Source: TMED88 sp964515335 (lineage in GTDB: Bacteria; Myxococcota_A; UBA9160; UBA4427). Taken from it: DNA of 64,000 nucleotides. The DNA is taken from assembly GCA_964515335.1 (NCBI GenBank), contig CAZETS010000010.1:1-64000 (forward strand). The letters are read 5' to 3'. The position numbers and the translations under genes are program-made. The notes under the pieces were generated by a model. That model did not search any database, was not told the DNA's origin, and saw only the letters and a program-made list of their open reading frames with translations. Shown here in pieces: positions 9,494 to 17,027 of the stretch (positions within the stretch are counted from its first letter, which is position 1; every line of letters begins with the position of its first letter).

Positions 9494-11578
9494 CTACCCG
9501 CGCCCCGCTCTCGAGAGCAGCAGGATCGCCGCCACCGTCGCAACCGCGGCGGTCGCCGCGTACTGCAGCGCGCTGCCCGACTGAAGGCGCCGCACCCAGG
9601 CGTTCGCGATGCGCTGCACCGCGCTCGCACTCCCGCGCAGCGTCACCCCCTCGATCAGCGCGACCTCGACGCGCCGCGCCAGCACGCGCTCCGCGAGCCA
9701 GAGCGACGGCGTGCCCACGAGCCGCCCGAGCGCCGGCCCGAGCCCGAAGCCGGCGAGCAGTGCGCGGTGCAGCCAGCGAAGCCGCCCCGCAGCGGCGTCG
9801 AGCCAGCTGCGGCGATAGACGTACAGCCACGTAGCCGGCAGCGCGCCGAGCAGGGCCATCGAGACGGCACGACCGGCGAGCAGCCAGCGAAGCGCCGGGT
9901 CGACCCCCTCGCTCGGGACAGCGGCCGTCTCCCCCACCTCCGCGTCGGCCGGCGCCTCTGCGAGGAAGTGACGCAGGCTGTTCGCGTTCTCGACGTCGGT
10001 GAAGAGCAGGTCGGCCCAGATCTGCGGCATGCTGATCAACGCGCCGGCGACGGCGGCCATCGCCATAACGCCCATCGACCAGACCACCGGCCGCCCCGGA
10101 TCCTCGATGTCCTCCCAGCGAACGCTCGCCGGGATGCGCGTGTCGCCGTAGAAGGTCTCGTGAATCAGTCGCACGATCCCGAAGGCCGTGAGCGAGACGG
10201 CGAGCAGCACCACCCAGGTGAGTGCGGCCTGACCCGGAATGGCCCGGCCGGCCCCCGCGGCGACCACCACCTGCTGAAGCGCGAAGAAGCCCGCGGTCAA
10301 GGGGAGCGCACCGCCGATCGACAACGCCGCCACCCAGGTGTCGATGCGCGTGCGCCAGAGCCGGTTGCCCAGGTTTCCCATCAGGCGGATGTCGCGCTCG
10401 CCGCCGATCGCCGCCACGGCGGCGCCCATCGCCATGAAGAGCAGCCCCTTGTGGAGTGCGTGGGCGAGCAGCTGGAAGATCGCGGCGCTCTCGGCCGCCG
10501 CCGCCAGGGCGACCAGCGCGTAGCCGAGCTGGCTCGCCGTCGACCAGGCCAGCAACCGGTAGACGTCGACCTGCGCACACGCCACCCAGGCGCCCACCAG
10601 CGCCGTCGTTGCGCCGATCCAGGCCGCGGTGGCGGTCGCGATCGGCGCGGCGCCGAACAGGAAGGCCAGCCGTGCGCCCACGTAGACCGGCGCCGCCACG
10701 GTCAGCACGGTGTGGACGAGCACGAGCGCCGGTGTCGGTGCCTCGACGGCCTCGGCGAGCCAGCCCGAGAGCGGAAGCTGCGCGGCCTTGGTGACCATGG
10801 CGAGCAGCACCAGCCCGCTGGCGACCTCGGCCAGCGGCACCGCGCCGCCGCCGAGCACCTCGGGCCAGGCCACGACGAGCGTCGCGAGCACGGGCTGCGC
10901 GGCGCGCAGGCCCTGCAGACCCGCCGGAATGCCGCCGTGCTCGGCGAGCGCCTGGAAGATCATCGCGAACGCGCCGAGCAGGGCCGCGTCGCCGACCCGG
11001 CCCACCACGAAGGCCAGCATCGCCGGGCGCGCGTGGGCGTCGTCGCCGTACCAGAAGCCGAGCAGCCACCAGGTCGCGACGCCGAGCACCGACCACGCCG
11101 CTACGAGCAGCACGGCATCGTCGGCGAGCACCAAAAGCAGCATGGCGGAGAGCGCCAGGCCCGCCAACGCGAAAAAGCGTTGCTCGCCGCGGTCGTCGCG
11201 CGTGTCCTGGTGCAGCACCCCGCCCGCGTAGACGAGCGCCAGCAGACCGCCGCCACTCACCAGCAGGCACATCACGGCGGCGAGCGGATCGAAGCGCAGC
11301 GCCCAGTCGACGACGAGCGCGCGGGGACCGACGCCCGCGCCGATCCAGGTGCCGACCCGATCGATCACCGCAGCGCCGCCCGGCCGGCCGAGCAGCTCGG
11401 CGAAGGTCAGCAGCACGAAGAGGAACGCGGCTCCCACCGAGGCCAGCGTCACGAAGGCCGCCGCGCGCGACGAGAGGCTGCGCCGGAACAGCCCGATCAT
11501 CACGCCGTGCACCACGGCGCCGAGCAGCGGCAGGGCCGGAATCAAGCGCACCCAGCTGTCGGTGACGCCTTCGGTCAT
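9494..11578 (-). CDS. nuoL: Complex I antiporter-like subunit NuoL, partly degenerate
   Basis: This NuoL/ND5-type protein has 694 residues and about 16 membrane segments. The TM7-8 core is conserved (MVTKAAQLPLSGWL then APTPALVLVH), giving K264 and H289, the E. coli K229 and H254 equivalents. Other essential positions have changed. The TM5 Glu (E144) is S163 (AWSVLGVATWW). H334 is Q369, although H373 and K377 are kept. The terminal-channel Lys (K399) is L434 (TAGFFALQQ). The C-terminal part, after about residue 560, should include the lateral helix. Seven nucleotides separate it from nuoK and seven from nuoM. Confidence 0.9.
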   Translation of the reverse strand: MTEGVTDSWVRLIPALPLLGAVVHGVMIGLFRRSLSSRAAAFVTLASVGAAFLFVLLTFAELLGRPGGAAVIDRVGTWIGAGVGPRALVVDWALRFDPLAAVMCLLVSGGGLLALVYAGGVLHQDTRDDRGEQRFFALAGLALSAMLLLVLADDAVLLVAAWSVLGVATWWLLGFWYGDDAHARPAMLAFVVGRVGDAALLGAFAMIFQALAEHGGIPAGLQGLRAAQPVLATLVVAWPEVLGGGAVPLAEVASGLVLLAMVTKAAQLPLSGWLAEAVEAPTPALVLVHTVLTVAAPVYVGARLAFLFGAAPIATATAAWIGATTALVGAWVACAQVDVYRLLAWSTASQLGYALVALAAAAESAAIFQLLAHALHKGLLFMAMGAAVAAIGGERDIRLMGNLGNRLWRTRIDTWVAALSIGGALPLTAGFFALQQVVVAAGAGRAIPGQAALTWVVLLAVSLTAFGIVRLIHETFYGDTRIPASVRWEDIEDPGRPVVWSMGVMAMAAVAGALISMPQIWADLLFTDVENANSLRHFLAEAPADAEVGETAAVPSEGVDPALRWLLAGRAVSMALLGALPATWLYVYRRSWLDAAAGRLRWLHRALLAGFGLGPALGRLVGTPSLWLAERVLARRVEVALIEGVTLRGSASAVQRIANAWVRRLQSGSALQYAATAAVATVAAILLLSRAGRG

Positions 11579-11585
11579 CCCGCCC

Positions 11586-11918
11586 TCACCACCTCAACGT
11601 CGAGGCTGCCTCGACGTCGAGCGAGTCGCGATTGCGCACGAACGCCAGCACGATGGCGAGCCCGACGGCGAGCTGCACCACGGCCACGATCAGGGCAACG
11701 AGCGCGAAGGCCTGACCGTCGGCCTCGGCGCCGGCCACGGCTGCCCGCTCGGACCAGCCTCGGCCGAAAGCCACGAACGCGAGCTGGCCCGCCGCGAGCA
11801 TGAGCTGCAGCGACAGCAGACCGATCAGCAGGTTGCGGCGCCAGAGCACGCCGAGCGCGCCGATCACGAACAGCGCGGTCGCGAGACCCACCAGGCGACC
11901 CAGCAGCGCCGTCTCCAT
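11586..11918 (-). CDS. nuoK: NuoK-like subunit with both essential Glu replaced by Gln
   Basis: The 110-residue product has three transmembrane helices and aligns almost without gaps to E. coli NuoK (RRNLL, LAFV, DGQ and the C-terminal end all match). The two membrane glutamates essential for proton translocation are both Gln here: E36 is Q38 (LSLQLMLAAG) and E72 is Q82 (AVVQLAVGLAI). Both replacements are size-conserving and remove the charge. The loop between TM2 and TM3 is longer than in E. coli. The ATG overlaps the nuoJ stop by one nucleotide (TGATG). A 7-nt gap precedes nuoL. Confidence 0.92.
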   Translation of the reverse strand: METALLGRLVGLATALFVIGALGVLWRRNLLIGLLSLQLMLAAGQLAFVAFGRGWSERAAVAGAEADGQAFALVALIVAVVQLAVGLAIVLAFVRNRDSLDVEAASTLRW

Positions 11919-12439
11919 CACGCGTCCCGCCGCGCGGCGAGCGTCACACCCGCCAGCAGAGCCACCAGCAGCAGCAGCCCACACACACCGACCACCAACG
12001 GATCCCCTCCGTAGAGCCGTGCACCGAGCGCCTCCGATGCCAGCGCCGGCGGCCCCGGCTCCGGCGCCGCGAAGGGGCCCGCCGCCCAGCCGACCGGCAC
12101 GTCCTGCATGGCCCGGAACGCGAGCCCCAGCACGACCGTCACCGCGAACGCCCGGACCACCAGGCGCCCGGCGGCCGGCGCCGCCAACGCGTCGCGCCCG
12201 GTGCCCACCCACTCGAGGGCGAAGAGCAGCACGGTCACCGCGACCCCCGCGGCGACGATCAGCAACGACGCGCCGATCAGCGGCGCGCCGGCCAGCGCAC
12301 AAGCGCCGGCCACGCCTGTCATCGACACGACCAGGCCGGTCGCATTGGCGATCGGCGTGCGACGGGCCGCGACAACGATCAGGCCGCCTCCCAGCGCGAG
12401 CAGCGCCGCGGTGTAGAACGCGAGGTCTTCCGCGCTCAC
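11918..12439 (-). CDS. nuoJ: NuoJ-like complex I subunit
   Basis: This 173-residue protein with five predicted membrane helices is identified by its order between nuoH and nuoK and by its TPIANATGLV and IGASLLIV segments, which match NuoJ TM2-TM3. The TM3 tyrosine (E. coli Y59, in VYAGAIMV) lies in the helix that forms a pi-bulge and drives coupling. Here the segment reads IVAAGVAVTV and the Tyr is gone. The start overlaps the nuoH stop by 4 nt. Sequence conservation is weak, so the call leans on gene order. Confidence 0.8.
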   Translation of the reverse strand: MSAEDLAFYTAALLALGGGLIVVAARRTPIANATGLVVSMTGVAGACALAGAPLIGASLLIVAAGVAVTVLLFALEWVGTGRDALAAPAAGRLVVRAFAVTVVLGLAFRAMQDVPVGWAAGPFAAPEPGPPALASEALGARLYGGDPLVVGVCGLLLLVALLAGVTLAARRDA

Positions 12440-13584
12440 GACGCCCCCTCCCCGAGCGCCGCCAGCACGGCGAGCGTCACGAGCACGTCCAGCAAGGCGA
12501 TCGGCACCAGACCGCGCAAACAGAGCGCGCGCACCTGATCGTCACGCCAGGCCGGCAGCGACCAGCGCAGCCACACCTGCACGCGCACCACCAGGGCAAG
12601 CTTCACCAGGAAGCTCGCGAGATGAACGGCCGCGGCGACGCCGGCCGCGAAGCCCGCACCGAGATGGGGCTCGATCCAGCTCGTCAACGTGGCCTGGGGG
12701 ATCCAGGGCAGCGACCAGCCGCCCAGGAAGAGCAGCACGGTCAGGCAGCCGAAGGCGAGCGTCCAGGCCCGGCCGGTCAGATCGAGGATCGCTGCGCGGG
12801 CGCCCGACACGGCCGTCGAGACGCCGCCCGTCAGGTCGCGCCCGAAGGGCCCGTCGAAGGGCGGCTTCGCGACGAGCATCATGGACGCGACGAAGAAGCA
12901 GACGAGGGCGGGGGGATTGAGGAGTGCGCCCCAGGCCGGCAGGCCGGCGCCGGCCGGCAGCCACGCCGGCGCCCGCACACCGACGACGTCGAGGACGCGC
13001 CCGAACGGAATCACCGCGTCCTGCCACAGGCCGGCCTCGATCGGCCGGAGCGTTCCGTAGAGGACGAGCATCGGCAGCAGCGACGCCGCCAAGGCGAGCA
13101 GCGACGCGGCGCCCTGCGTGGCGGCCCGCACACCGCCGAGCAGGGCCTCGGGACCGCCCGCGGACACGCCCGCCAACGCGACGCCCAGGATCGCGAGCGA
13201 AGGCGCGACGAGCGCGAGCGAGAGGCCCCACTCCGGATCGGCCAGGGCCAGCGTCACCTCGCCGTGCACGATCGCGTAGCGACCGGCGAACGGAATCACC
13301 GCGAACAGCGCCGCCACGGCCAGCCAGCCGACCAGCGAAGCGAGACGCGACCCGACCGGGGCGGCCGCCGGGTCGATCCGCTCGGCCCGGGCGAGCGCAG
13401 CGGCGGCGTCGGTGAACGGCGCGAGCACGCGCTCGAGCTCGGGGCCGAGCGCCGGATCGCGCACCGGTCGTGTCTCGCCGCTGGCGATCTCGCGCTCGCG
13501 CGCGTCCAGCCAGGCGAGCGCCGGCGCCATCACACCGACGATCAGAGCGGTCAGCAACAGCGCGGCGAGCAGCAGGGTGATCAC
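12436..13584 (-). CDS. nuoH: Highly divergent NuoH-like subunit lacking quinone-channel signature
   Basis: The 382-residue protein has about eight membrane helices. Family features that survive are FAVIPF (about 94-99), the PPFDGPF remnant of the RAPFDLPE motif (241-247), FLGGWS and the C-terminal RWSLPAWRDDQ. NuoH is usually the most conserved membrane subunit, yet here the Gln-Glu pair of TM5 has lost its Glu (L162 at the E157 position). The Glu-rich quinone-channel loop is reduced to VAKPPFDGPFGRDLTGGVS. The N-terminal loop normally reading YGPNRVGP is replaced by an Ala/Glu-rich stretch. The GTG start overlaps the nuoG stop (GTGA). Quinone binding looks unlikely. Confidence 0.82.
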   Translation of the reverse strand: MITLLLAALLLTALIVGVMAPALAWLDAREREIASGETRPVRDPALGPELERVLAPFTDAAAALARAERIDPAAAPVGSRLASLVGWLAVAALFAVIPFAGRYAIVHGEVTLALADPEWGLSLALVAPSLAILGVALAGVSAGGPEALLGGVRAATQGAASLLALAASLLPMLVLYGTLRPIEAGLWQDAVIPFGRVLDVVGVRAPAWLPAGAGLPAWGALLNPPALVCFFVASMMLVAKPPFDGPFGRDLTGGVSTAVSGARAAILDLTGRAWTLAFGCLTVLLFLGGWSLPWIPQATLTSWIEPHLGAGFAAGVAAAVHLASFLVKLALVVRVQVWLRWSLPAWRDDQVRALCLRGLVPIALLDVLVTLAVLAALGEGAS

Positions 13585-15200
13585 GACCGCCGGCCCTCCG
13601 CGGCGATCGGCCGGCCGGCGTCGCCCACGCCCTCGAGATCGCAGCCCGCGAACGCCGGAATGTTCGCCGCCATCTCCCGCGACACGGCCGGCGGGTCCCA
13701 GCGCGCCGCGAAGCCGCCGAGGTCGAGCAGCTCGCCGAGCGCCGACGCGGCGGCGCCCTCCGAGACGGCCGGAAAGTCGGGCTCGCGCGCCGGACGCACG
13801 CGCTGTACGCGACCCTCGGCGTTCGTCAGGGTGCCGTGCTTCTCGAGCAGGTGCAGGGCAGGGATCACCACGTGCGCATACCGCAGCATCGCGGACGGCG
13901 CCGTGTCGATCACGATCAACGTGTCGAGCCGGTCGAGCGCACCCGGATCGGCGAGCAGGTCGTCGGCGAGCAGGTCGTGGCCCATCGCGATCAGGGCATC
14001 GAGGCCGCCGCCGCGCAGGCGATCGAGCAGGCCACCCGGTGACTCGAAGCCGAGCAGCTCGGCGCCGCGCGCGTTCGCGGCCTTCTCGGGCCGGATCAGC
14101 AACGCATCCCCCTCGCCCGTCGGCACGGCGACGGCGGCGTGGTCGGTGCCGATCGCCTCGAGGAGGCGGCGAAACACGAAGAGGTCCTCGTTGGTGGCGT
14201 GCGCCGATGCCACGCCTGCCAGCACACCCGGGCCCTTCGCGTCGACGAGCTCGGCGATGCGGCCGGCGGCCTCCTCGATCGCCTCGTCGAGCGACACGTC
14301 GACGAGCCGGCCGCGCTCGTCGCGCAGCCCTGCCCGGCGGATGCGATCGGGCCGCTCGGCGTCGCCCGCCCCGAGCCGGCCGGCGTCGCACAGCCAGCTG
14401 CGGTTGACCGCGTCGTTGCGCCGGGGCCGGTAGCGCAGCACGCGGTCACCGGCGGTCTCGACCGCGACGTTGCAGCCGCGCGCGCAGCCGCCGCAGAGGC
14501 CGGGGGTCGTCGCGATCGCCCACGGCCGCTCGGGCGGACGCTGCTTGGGCCGCGTGATGGCGCCCACCGGGCACAGCTCGACCAGGTTCTGCGCGTAGGC
14601 GCCGTCGACCCGACTGCCGTCGGCGAGCGTCACGGCGAGCCCCTCGCCGGCGCCGCTGAAGGTGAGCTCGCGCCCGCCGGTCACGTCCGCGCAGAAGCTC
14701 ACGCAACGCTCGCAGAGCACGCAGCGGGCCCGGTCGAGCGATAGGCCCGAGCCCAGATCGACGCGGCGCTCGCGCTCGGAGGGCGCGACCGCGACGCGCG
14801 TGTGCTGCGGGCCGTGCTCGAAGACGTGGCTCTGCAGATCGCAGTCGCCGTTGCGATCGCACACCGGGCACTCGTCGGGATGCCGGGCCAGGAACAGCTC
14901 GAGGACGGCGCGGCGCGCGCCGCGCACCCGCTCGCTCGCCGTGCGCACCACCATGCCCTCGCGAACCGGCCACGTGCAGGCGGCCACCAGCCCGGGCTCG
15001 CCCTCCACCTCGACGCGACACAGCCGACACGAGCCGCTCACGGCCAGCGCCGGATGCCAGCAGAGCGACGGCACGCGCGGCCGCTCGCCGAGCCAGCCGG
15101 CCCGGTCGAGGCACTCCATGACGGTCGAGCCCTCGACGGCCTCGAGCGGAACACCGTCGACGGTGATCGTCACTCCGTGCGGGTCGGCTCCGGCGCTCAC
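13581..15200 (-). CDS. nuoG: NuoG-like iron-sulfur subunit with all cluster ligands
   Basis: The 539-residue protein begins with a 2Fe-2S domain (PSLCWHP, SGSCRLC, ACTWP; cluster N1b). Next come the His-Cys3 motif HPDECPVCDRNGDC (N5), CVLCERC/CSFC-type ligands with CPVGAI (N4), and a fourth set CGGCARGC plus WLCDAG matching cluster N7. All ligands are intact, unlike the rest of this operon. The molybdopterin-like C-terminal region is shorter than in E. coli NuoG (908 residues). The GTG start gives a 4-nt overlap with nuoF. Subunit G therefore remains electron-competent although no normal electron donor or acceptor is encoded beside it. Confidence 0.93.
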   Translation of the reverse strand: MSAGADPHGVTITVDGVPLEAVEGSTVMECLDRAGWLGERPRVPSLCWHPALAVSGSCRLCRVEVEGEPGLVAACTWPVREGMVVRTASERVRGARRAVLELFLARHPDECPVCDRNGDCDLQSHVFEHGPQHTRVAVAPSERERRVDLGSGLSLDRARCVLCERCVSFCADVTGGRELTFSGAGEGLAVTLADGSRVDGAYAQNLVELCPVGAITRPKQRPPERPWAIATTPGLCGGCARGCNVAVETAGDRVLRYRPRRNDAVNRSWLCDAGRLGAGDAERPDRIRRAGLRDERGRLVDVSLDEAIEEAAGRIAELVDAKGPGVLAGVASAHATNEDLFVFRRLLEAIGTDHAAVAVPTGEGDALLIRPEKAANARGAELLGFESPGGLLDRLRGGGLDALIAMGHDLLADDLLADPGALDRLDTLIVIDTAPSAMLRYAHVVIPALHLLEKHGTLTNAEGRVQRVRPAREPDFPAVSEGAAASALGELLDLGGFAARWDPPAVSREMAANIPAFAGCDLEGVGDAGRPIAAEGRRS

Positions 15201-16483
15201 GAGAGGCGCACCTCACCCGCCCGGCCGCAGCCCTCGCCGAGCACGTGCGACTCGAAGTCGTCGCGAAACAGCAGCGCGAGCGAGCGGACCGACGGCGCGA
15301 CGCCGTCCGCGAGGCCGCAGTGGGTGTCCGACAGCATCTCGTCGCAAAGCTCGTGCAGCAGGACGAGGTCGGCCTGGCCGGCCCGGCCCGCCAGCACGCG
15401 GCCGAGGATTTCGCGCACCAGCAGCGCGCCCTCGCGGCAGTGCACCGCGTGCCCGCAAGCGAGCTCCCGGAAGCGCGCGCCGATCGAGAGGGCCGTGCCC
15501 ACCAGGCAGTGGGCGTCGTCCACGACCACCACCTCACCGCGACCGAGCGCGCTGCCCTGCTCGCGCAACGCAGCATCCGTGAGCGGCACGTCGAGACCGC
15601 CCGGCGAGAGCGCTCCCGCCGACAGCCCGCCCGGCAGCACCGCGCCCACCTTGCGCCCTCCGGCGACGCCGCCGGCGTGCTCGAATACGAGCGCGCTCAG
15701 ACGCGTACCGAGCGGCAGCTCGTAGAGACCCGGACGCTCGACGTGCCCCCTCACCTCGAAGATCGCGGTACCGGGCGCGTCCGGCTCGCCCTGGGCGAGC
15801 AGCCAATCGGCCCCGTTCGCGACGGTGAGAGCGAGCTGCGCGCAGGTCTCCGCATCGGCGATCCAGGTGGGCGTGCCGCCAAGGCCCCGTGCCGAGGGCA
15901 ACGGCGGGCGCGGACGCGGGCGCGCCACACGGCCGGCCAGCACCTCGAGAAGCGCCGTGCCGCCCCCGCACGGCGTGAACGCCGGCGGCTGCGCGAGCTC
16001 GACCGCGACGGCCTCGCCGCTCCCGAAGGCAGCGTCGCCAACGTGGCCCGCCGCACGCGCCGCTTCGAGGGCGGCCGTCATGGCGCCAGCACCCGCGGCG
16101 TGGTCCTCTGCCAGACACACGTGGGCGAGCGACGCCCCGATCGCGCGCGCCGCCGTCAGCACGCCGGCCAGCACCAGCTCGGGAGCACGCTCGACCAGCA
16201 GGCGATCGGCCGCCGAGCCGGGACCGACGAGTCCGCCGTGGCACACCACGGCGCCAGGCCTTGCACCCGCGGACGACAGAGCGCGCCACTCGTCGGCCAC
16301 GCGACTCGACCAGCGGCCGCGGACCTGCAGGGCCGACTCGTCGACGAGCGCCGTCACGGCCTCGGGGTCGAGCTCGAGGAACGCACGCCGCGCACCCGCC
16401 CACGGAGCGCCTTCGGGGGCGGCCGACCCACCGCAGTGCGCGGTCAGCCGACCGGGGTGGCAGAGCCGGGGCAAGTCGCTCAC
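15197..16483 (-). CDS. nuoF: NuoF homologue with destroyed FMN/NADH site
   Basis: The 428-residue protein aligns over the whole NuoF length (GHVERPGLYELPLGT, VLPGGLSAG, then the N3 domain), but its active site is gone. The Gly-rich FMN loop, normally GRGGAGFP, reads VRGRWSSRV (54-62). The NADEGEPGTFKD loop reads CHGGLVGPGSAAD (81-93). The CGEETAL motif reads CGGGTAL (172-178). The N3 cluster keeps C343, C349 and C389, but the second Cys is A346 (ACGHAVHCREG). NADH oxidation by this protein is not expected. The GTG at 16483 is chosen for its 4-nt overlap with the nuoA stop; a longer frame upstream is not conserved. Confidence 0.85.
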   Translation of the reverse strand: MSDLPRLCHPGRLTAHCGGSAAPEGAPWAGARRAFLELDPEAVTALVDESALQVRGRWSSRVADEWRALSSAGARPGAVVCHGGLVGPGSAADRLLVERAPELVLAGVLTAARAIGASLAHVCLAEDHAAGAGAMTAALEAARAAGHVGDAAFGSGEAVAVELAQPPAFTPCGGGTALLEVLAGRVARPRPRPPLPSARGLGGTPTWIADAETCAQLALTVANGADWLLAQGEPDAPGTAIFEVRGHVERPGLYELPLGTRLSALVFEHAGGVAGGRKVGAVLPGGLSAGALSPGGLDVPLTDAALREQGSALGRGEVVVVDDAHCLVGTALSIGARFRELACGHAVHCREGALLVREILGRVLAGRAGQADLVLLHELCDEMLSDTHCGLADGVAPSVRSLALLFRDDFESHVLGEGCGRAGEVRLS

Positions 16484-16854
16484 CACTCGAGGGCGCCTCG
16501 CGAGGCCGCGTGCAGCAGGCCGATCACGCCGGGCAGCAGGAGCGCCGCGAAGCCCAGCCAGGCGCCGCCGCCGAGCCCGCGCGCCGCCAACGCCCACGGG
16601 ACGAGCGCGACCAGGGCCACCTCGACGACCAGGAAGACGAGCGCGCCGAAGAGGAAGCCGACGCGAAGGCGGGTGCGGGATCCCGAGCGGTCGTCCCGCT
16701 CAGACGTCTCGCGCGCAGCGGCCGCGCGGCCGGCCCGAGCTTGCGCGCCCTGCCGGCGGGAGCGCGCCACCAGCCGCCGCTCCAGCATGAAGAGCGCCGC
16801 CAGGACGAGCACCCCCGTGGCGAGCATCGCGAAAATGCCGGCGTAGTCGGCCAT
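16480..16854 (-). CDS. nuoA: NuoA-like subunit, first gene of the operon
   Basis: This 124-residue protein has three membrane helices. Its C-terminus, ending in RGALEW, matches the GALEW end of NuoA, and RLRVGFLFGALVF with VPWAL matches TM2. The TM1-TM2 loop lacks the conserved PYECG cysteine region and is instead Arg/Ala-rich. The FDxE acidic pair of TM2 is reduced to one Glu (E78). A GAGGGGAG Shine-Dalgarno sequence lies about 10 nt upstream of the ATG, and a near-consensus promoter lies about 85 nt upstream. Canonical operons continue with nuoB, but here the next gene is the nuoF homologue, overlapping by 4 nt. Confidence 0.8.
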   Translation of the reverse strand: MADYAGIFAMLATGVLVLAALFMLERRLVARSRRQGAQARAGRAAAARETSERDDRSGSRTRLRVGFLFGALVFLVVEVALVALVPWALAARGLGGGAWLGFAALLLPGVIGLLHAASRGALEW

Positions 16855-16938
16855 TCCCGGCGGCTCCCCTCAGCGGACCGTGCGGCCGAAGGACCCGGGC
16901 GGCGCTCGGGCGGCACGGCTGGGCCCGGAATCAGAGCC

Positions 16939-16967
16939 AAGCTAGCCGCTGTCCCCCGGGGTGTCAA
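16939..16967 (-). promoter_or_regulatory. Near-consensus sigma-70-type promoter of the nuo-like operon
   Basis: On the minus strand TTGACA (16967-16962) is followed by exactly 17 nt and TAGCTT (16944-16939). The predicted transcript would begin near 16932, giving a leader of about 78 nt before nuoA. The -35 is a perfect consensus match, and this is one of the clearest promoters in the window. It lies back to back with the feoA promoter. Confidence 0.7.
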
Positions 16968-16990
16968 CGCGGGCCGTCGCCCGACTCGCG

Positions 16991-17019
16991 TTGGAATTCC
17001 CCTTCCGGACCGCTAGGCT
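16991..17019 (+). promoter_or_regulatory. feoAB promoter, apparently giving a leaderless transcript
   Basis: TTGGAA (16991-16996), a 17-nt spacer and TAGGCT (17014-17019) end only 8 nt before the feoA ATG. Transcription would therefore begin at or next to the start codon, and no Shine-Dalgarno sequence is present. Confidence 0.6.
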
Positions 17020-17027
17020 CCCCACAA

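Noticed and set aside
6608..11803. Very long plus-strand open frames across the nuo-like operon (for example 6608-8398, 7999-9834 and 9452-11803)
   Set aside because: They are rich in Arg, Pro, His and Gln without conserved motifs and lie opposite genes with clear membrane-protein homology. They are high-GC mirror frames.
6356..16854. The nuo-like operon as a group 4 hydrogenase, formate hydrogenlyase or Mrp antiporter
   Set aside because: There is no hydrogenase large or small subunit and no NuoD-like catalytic protein, and the NuoA, F, G, J and K homologues in canonical order point to complex I ancestry.
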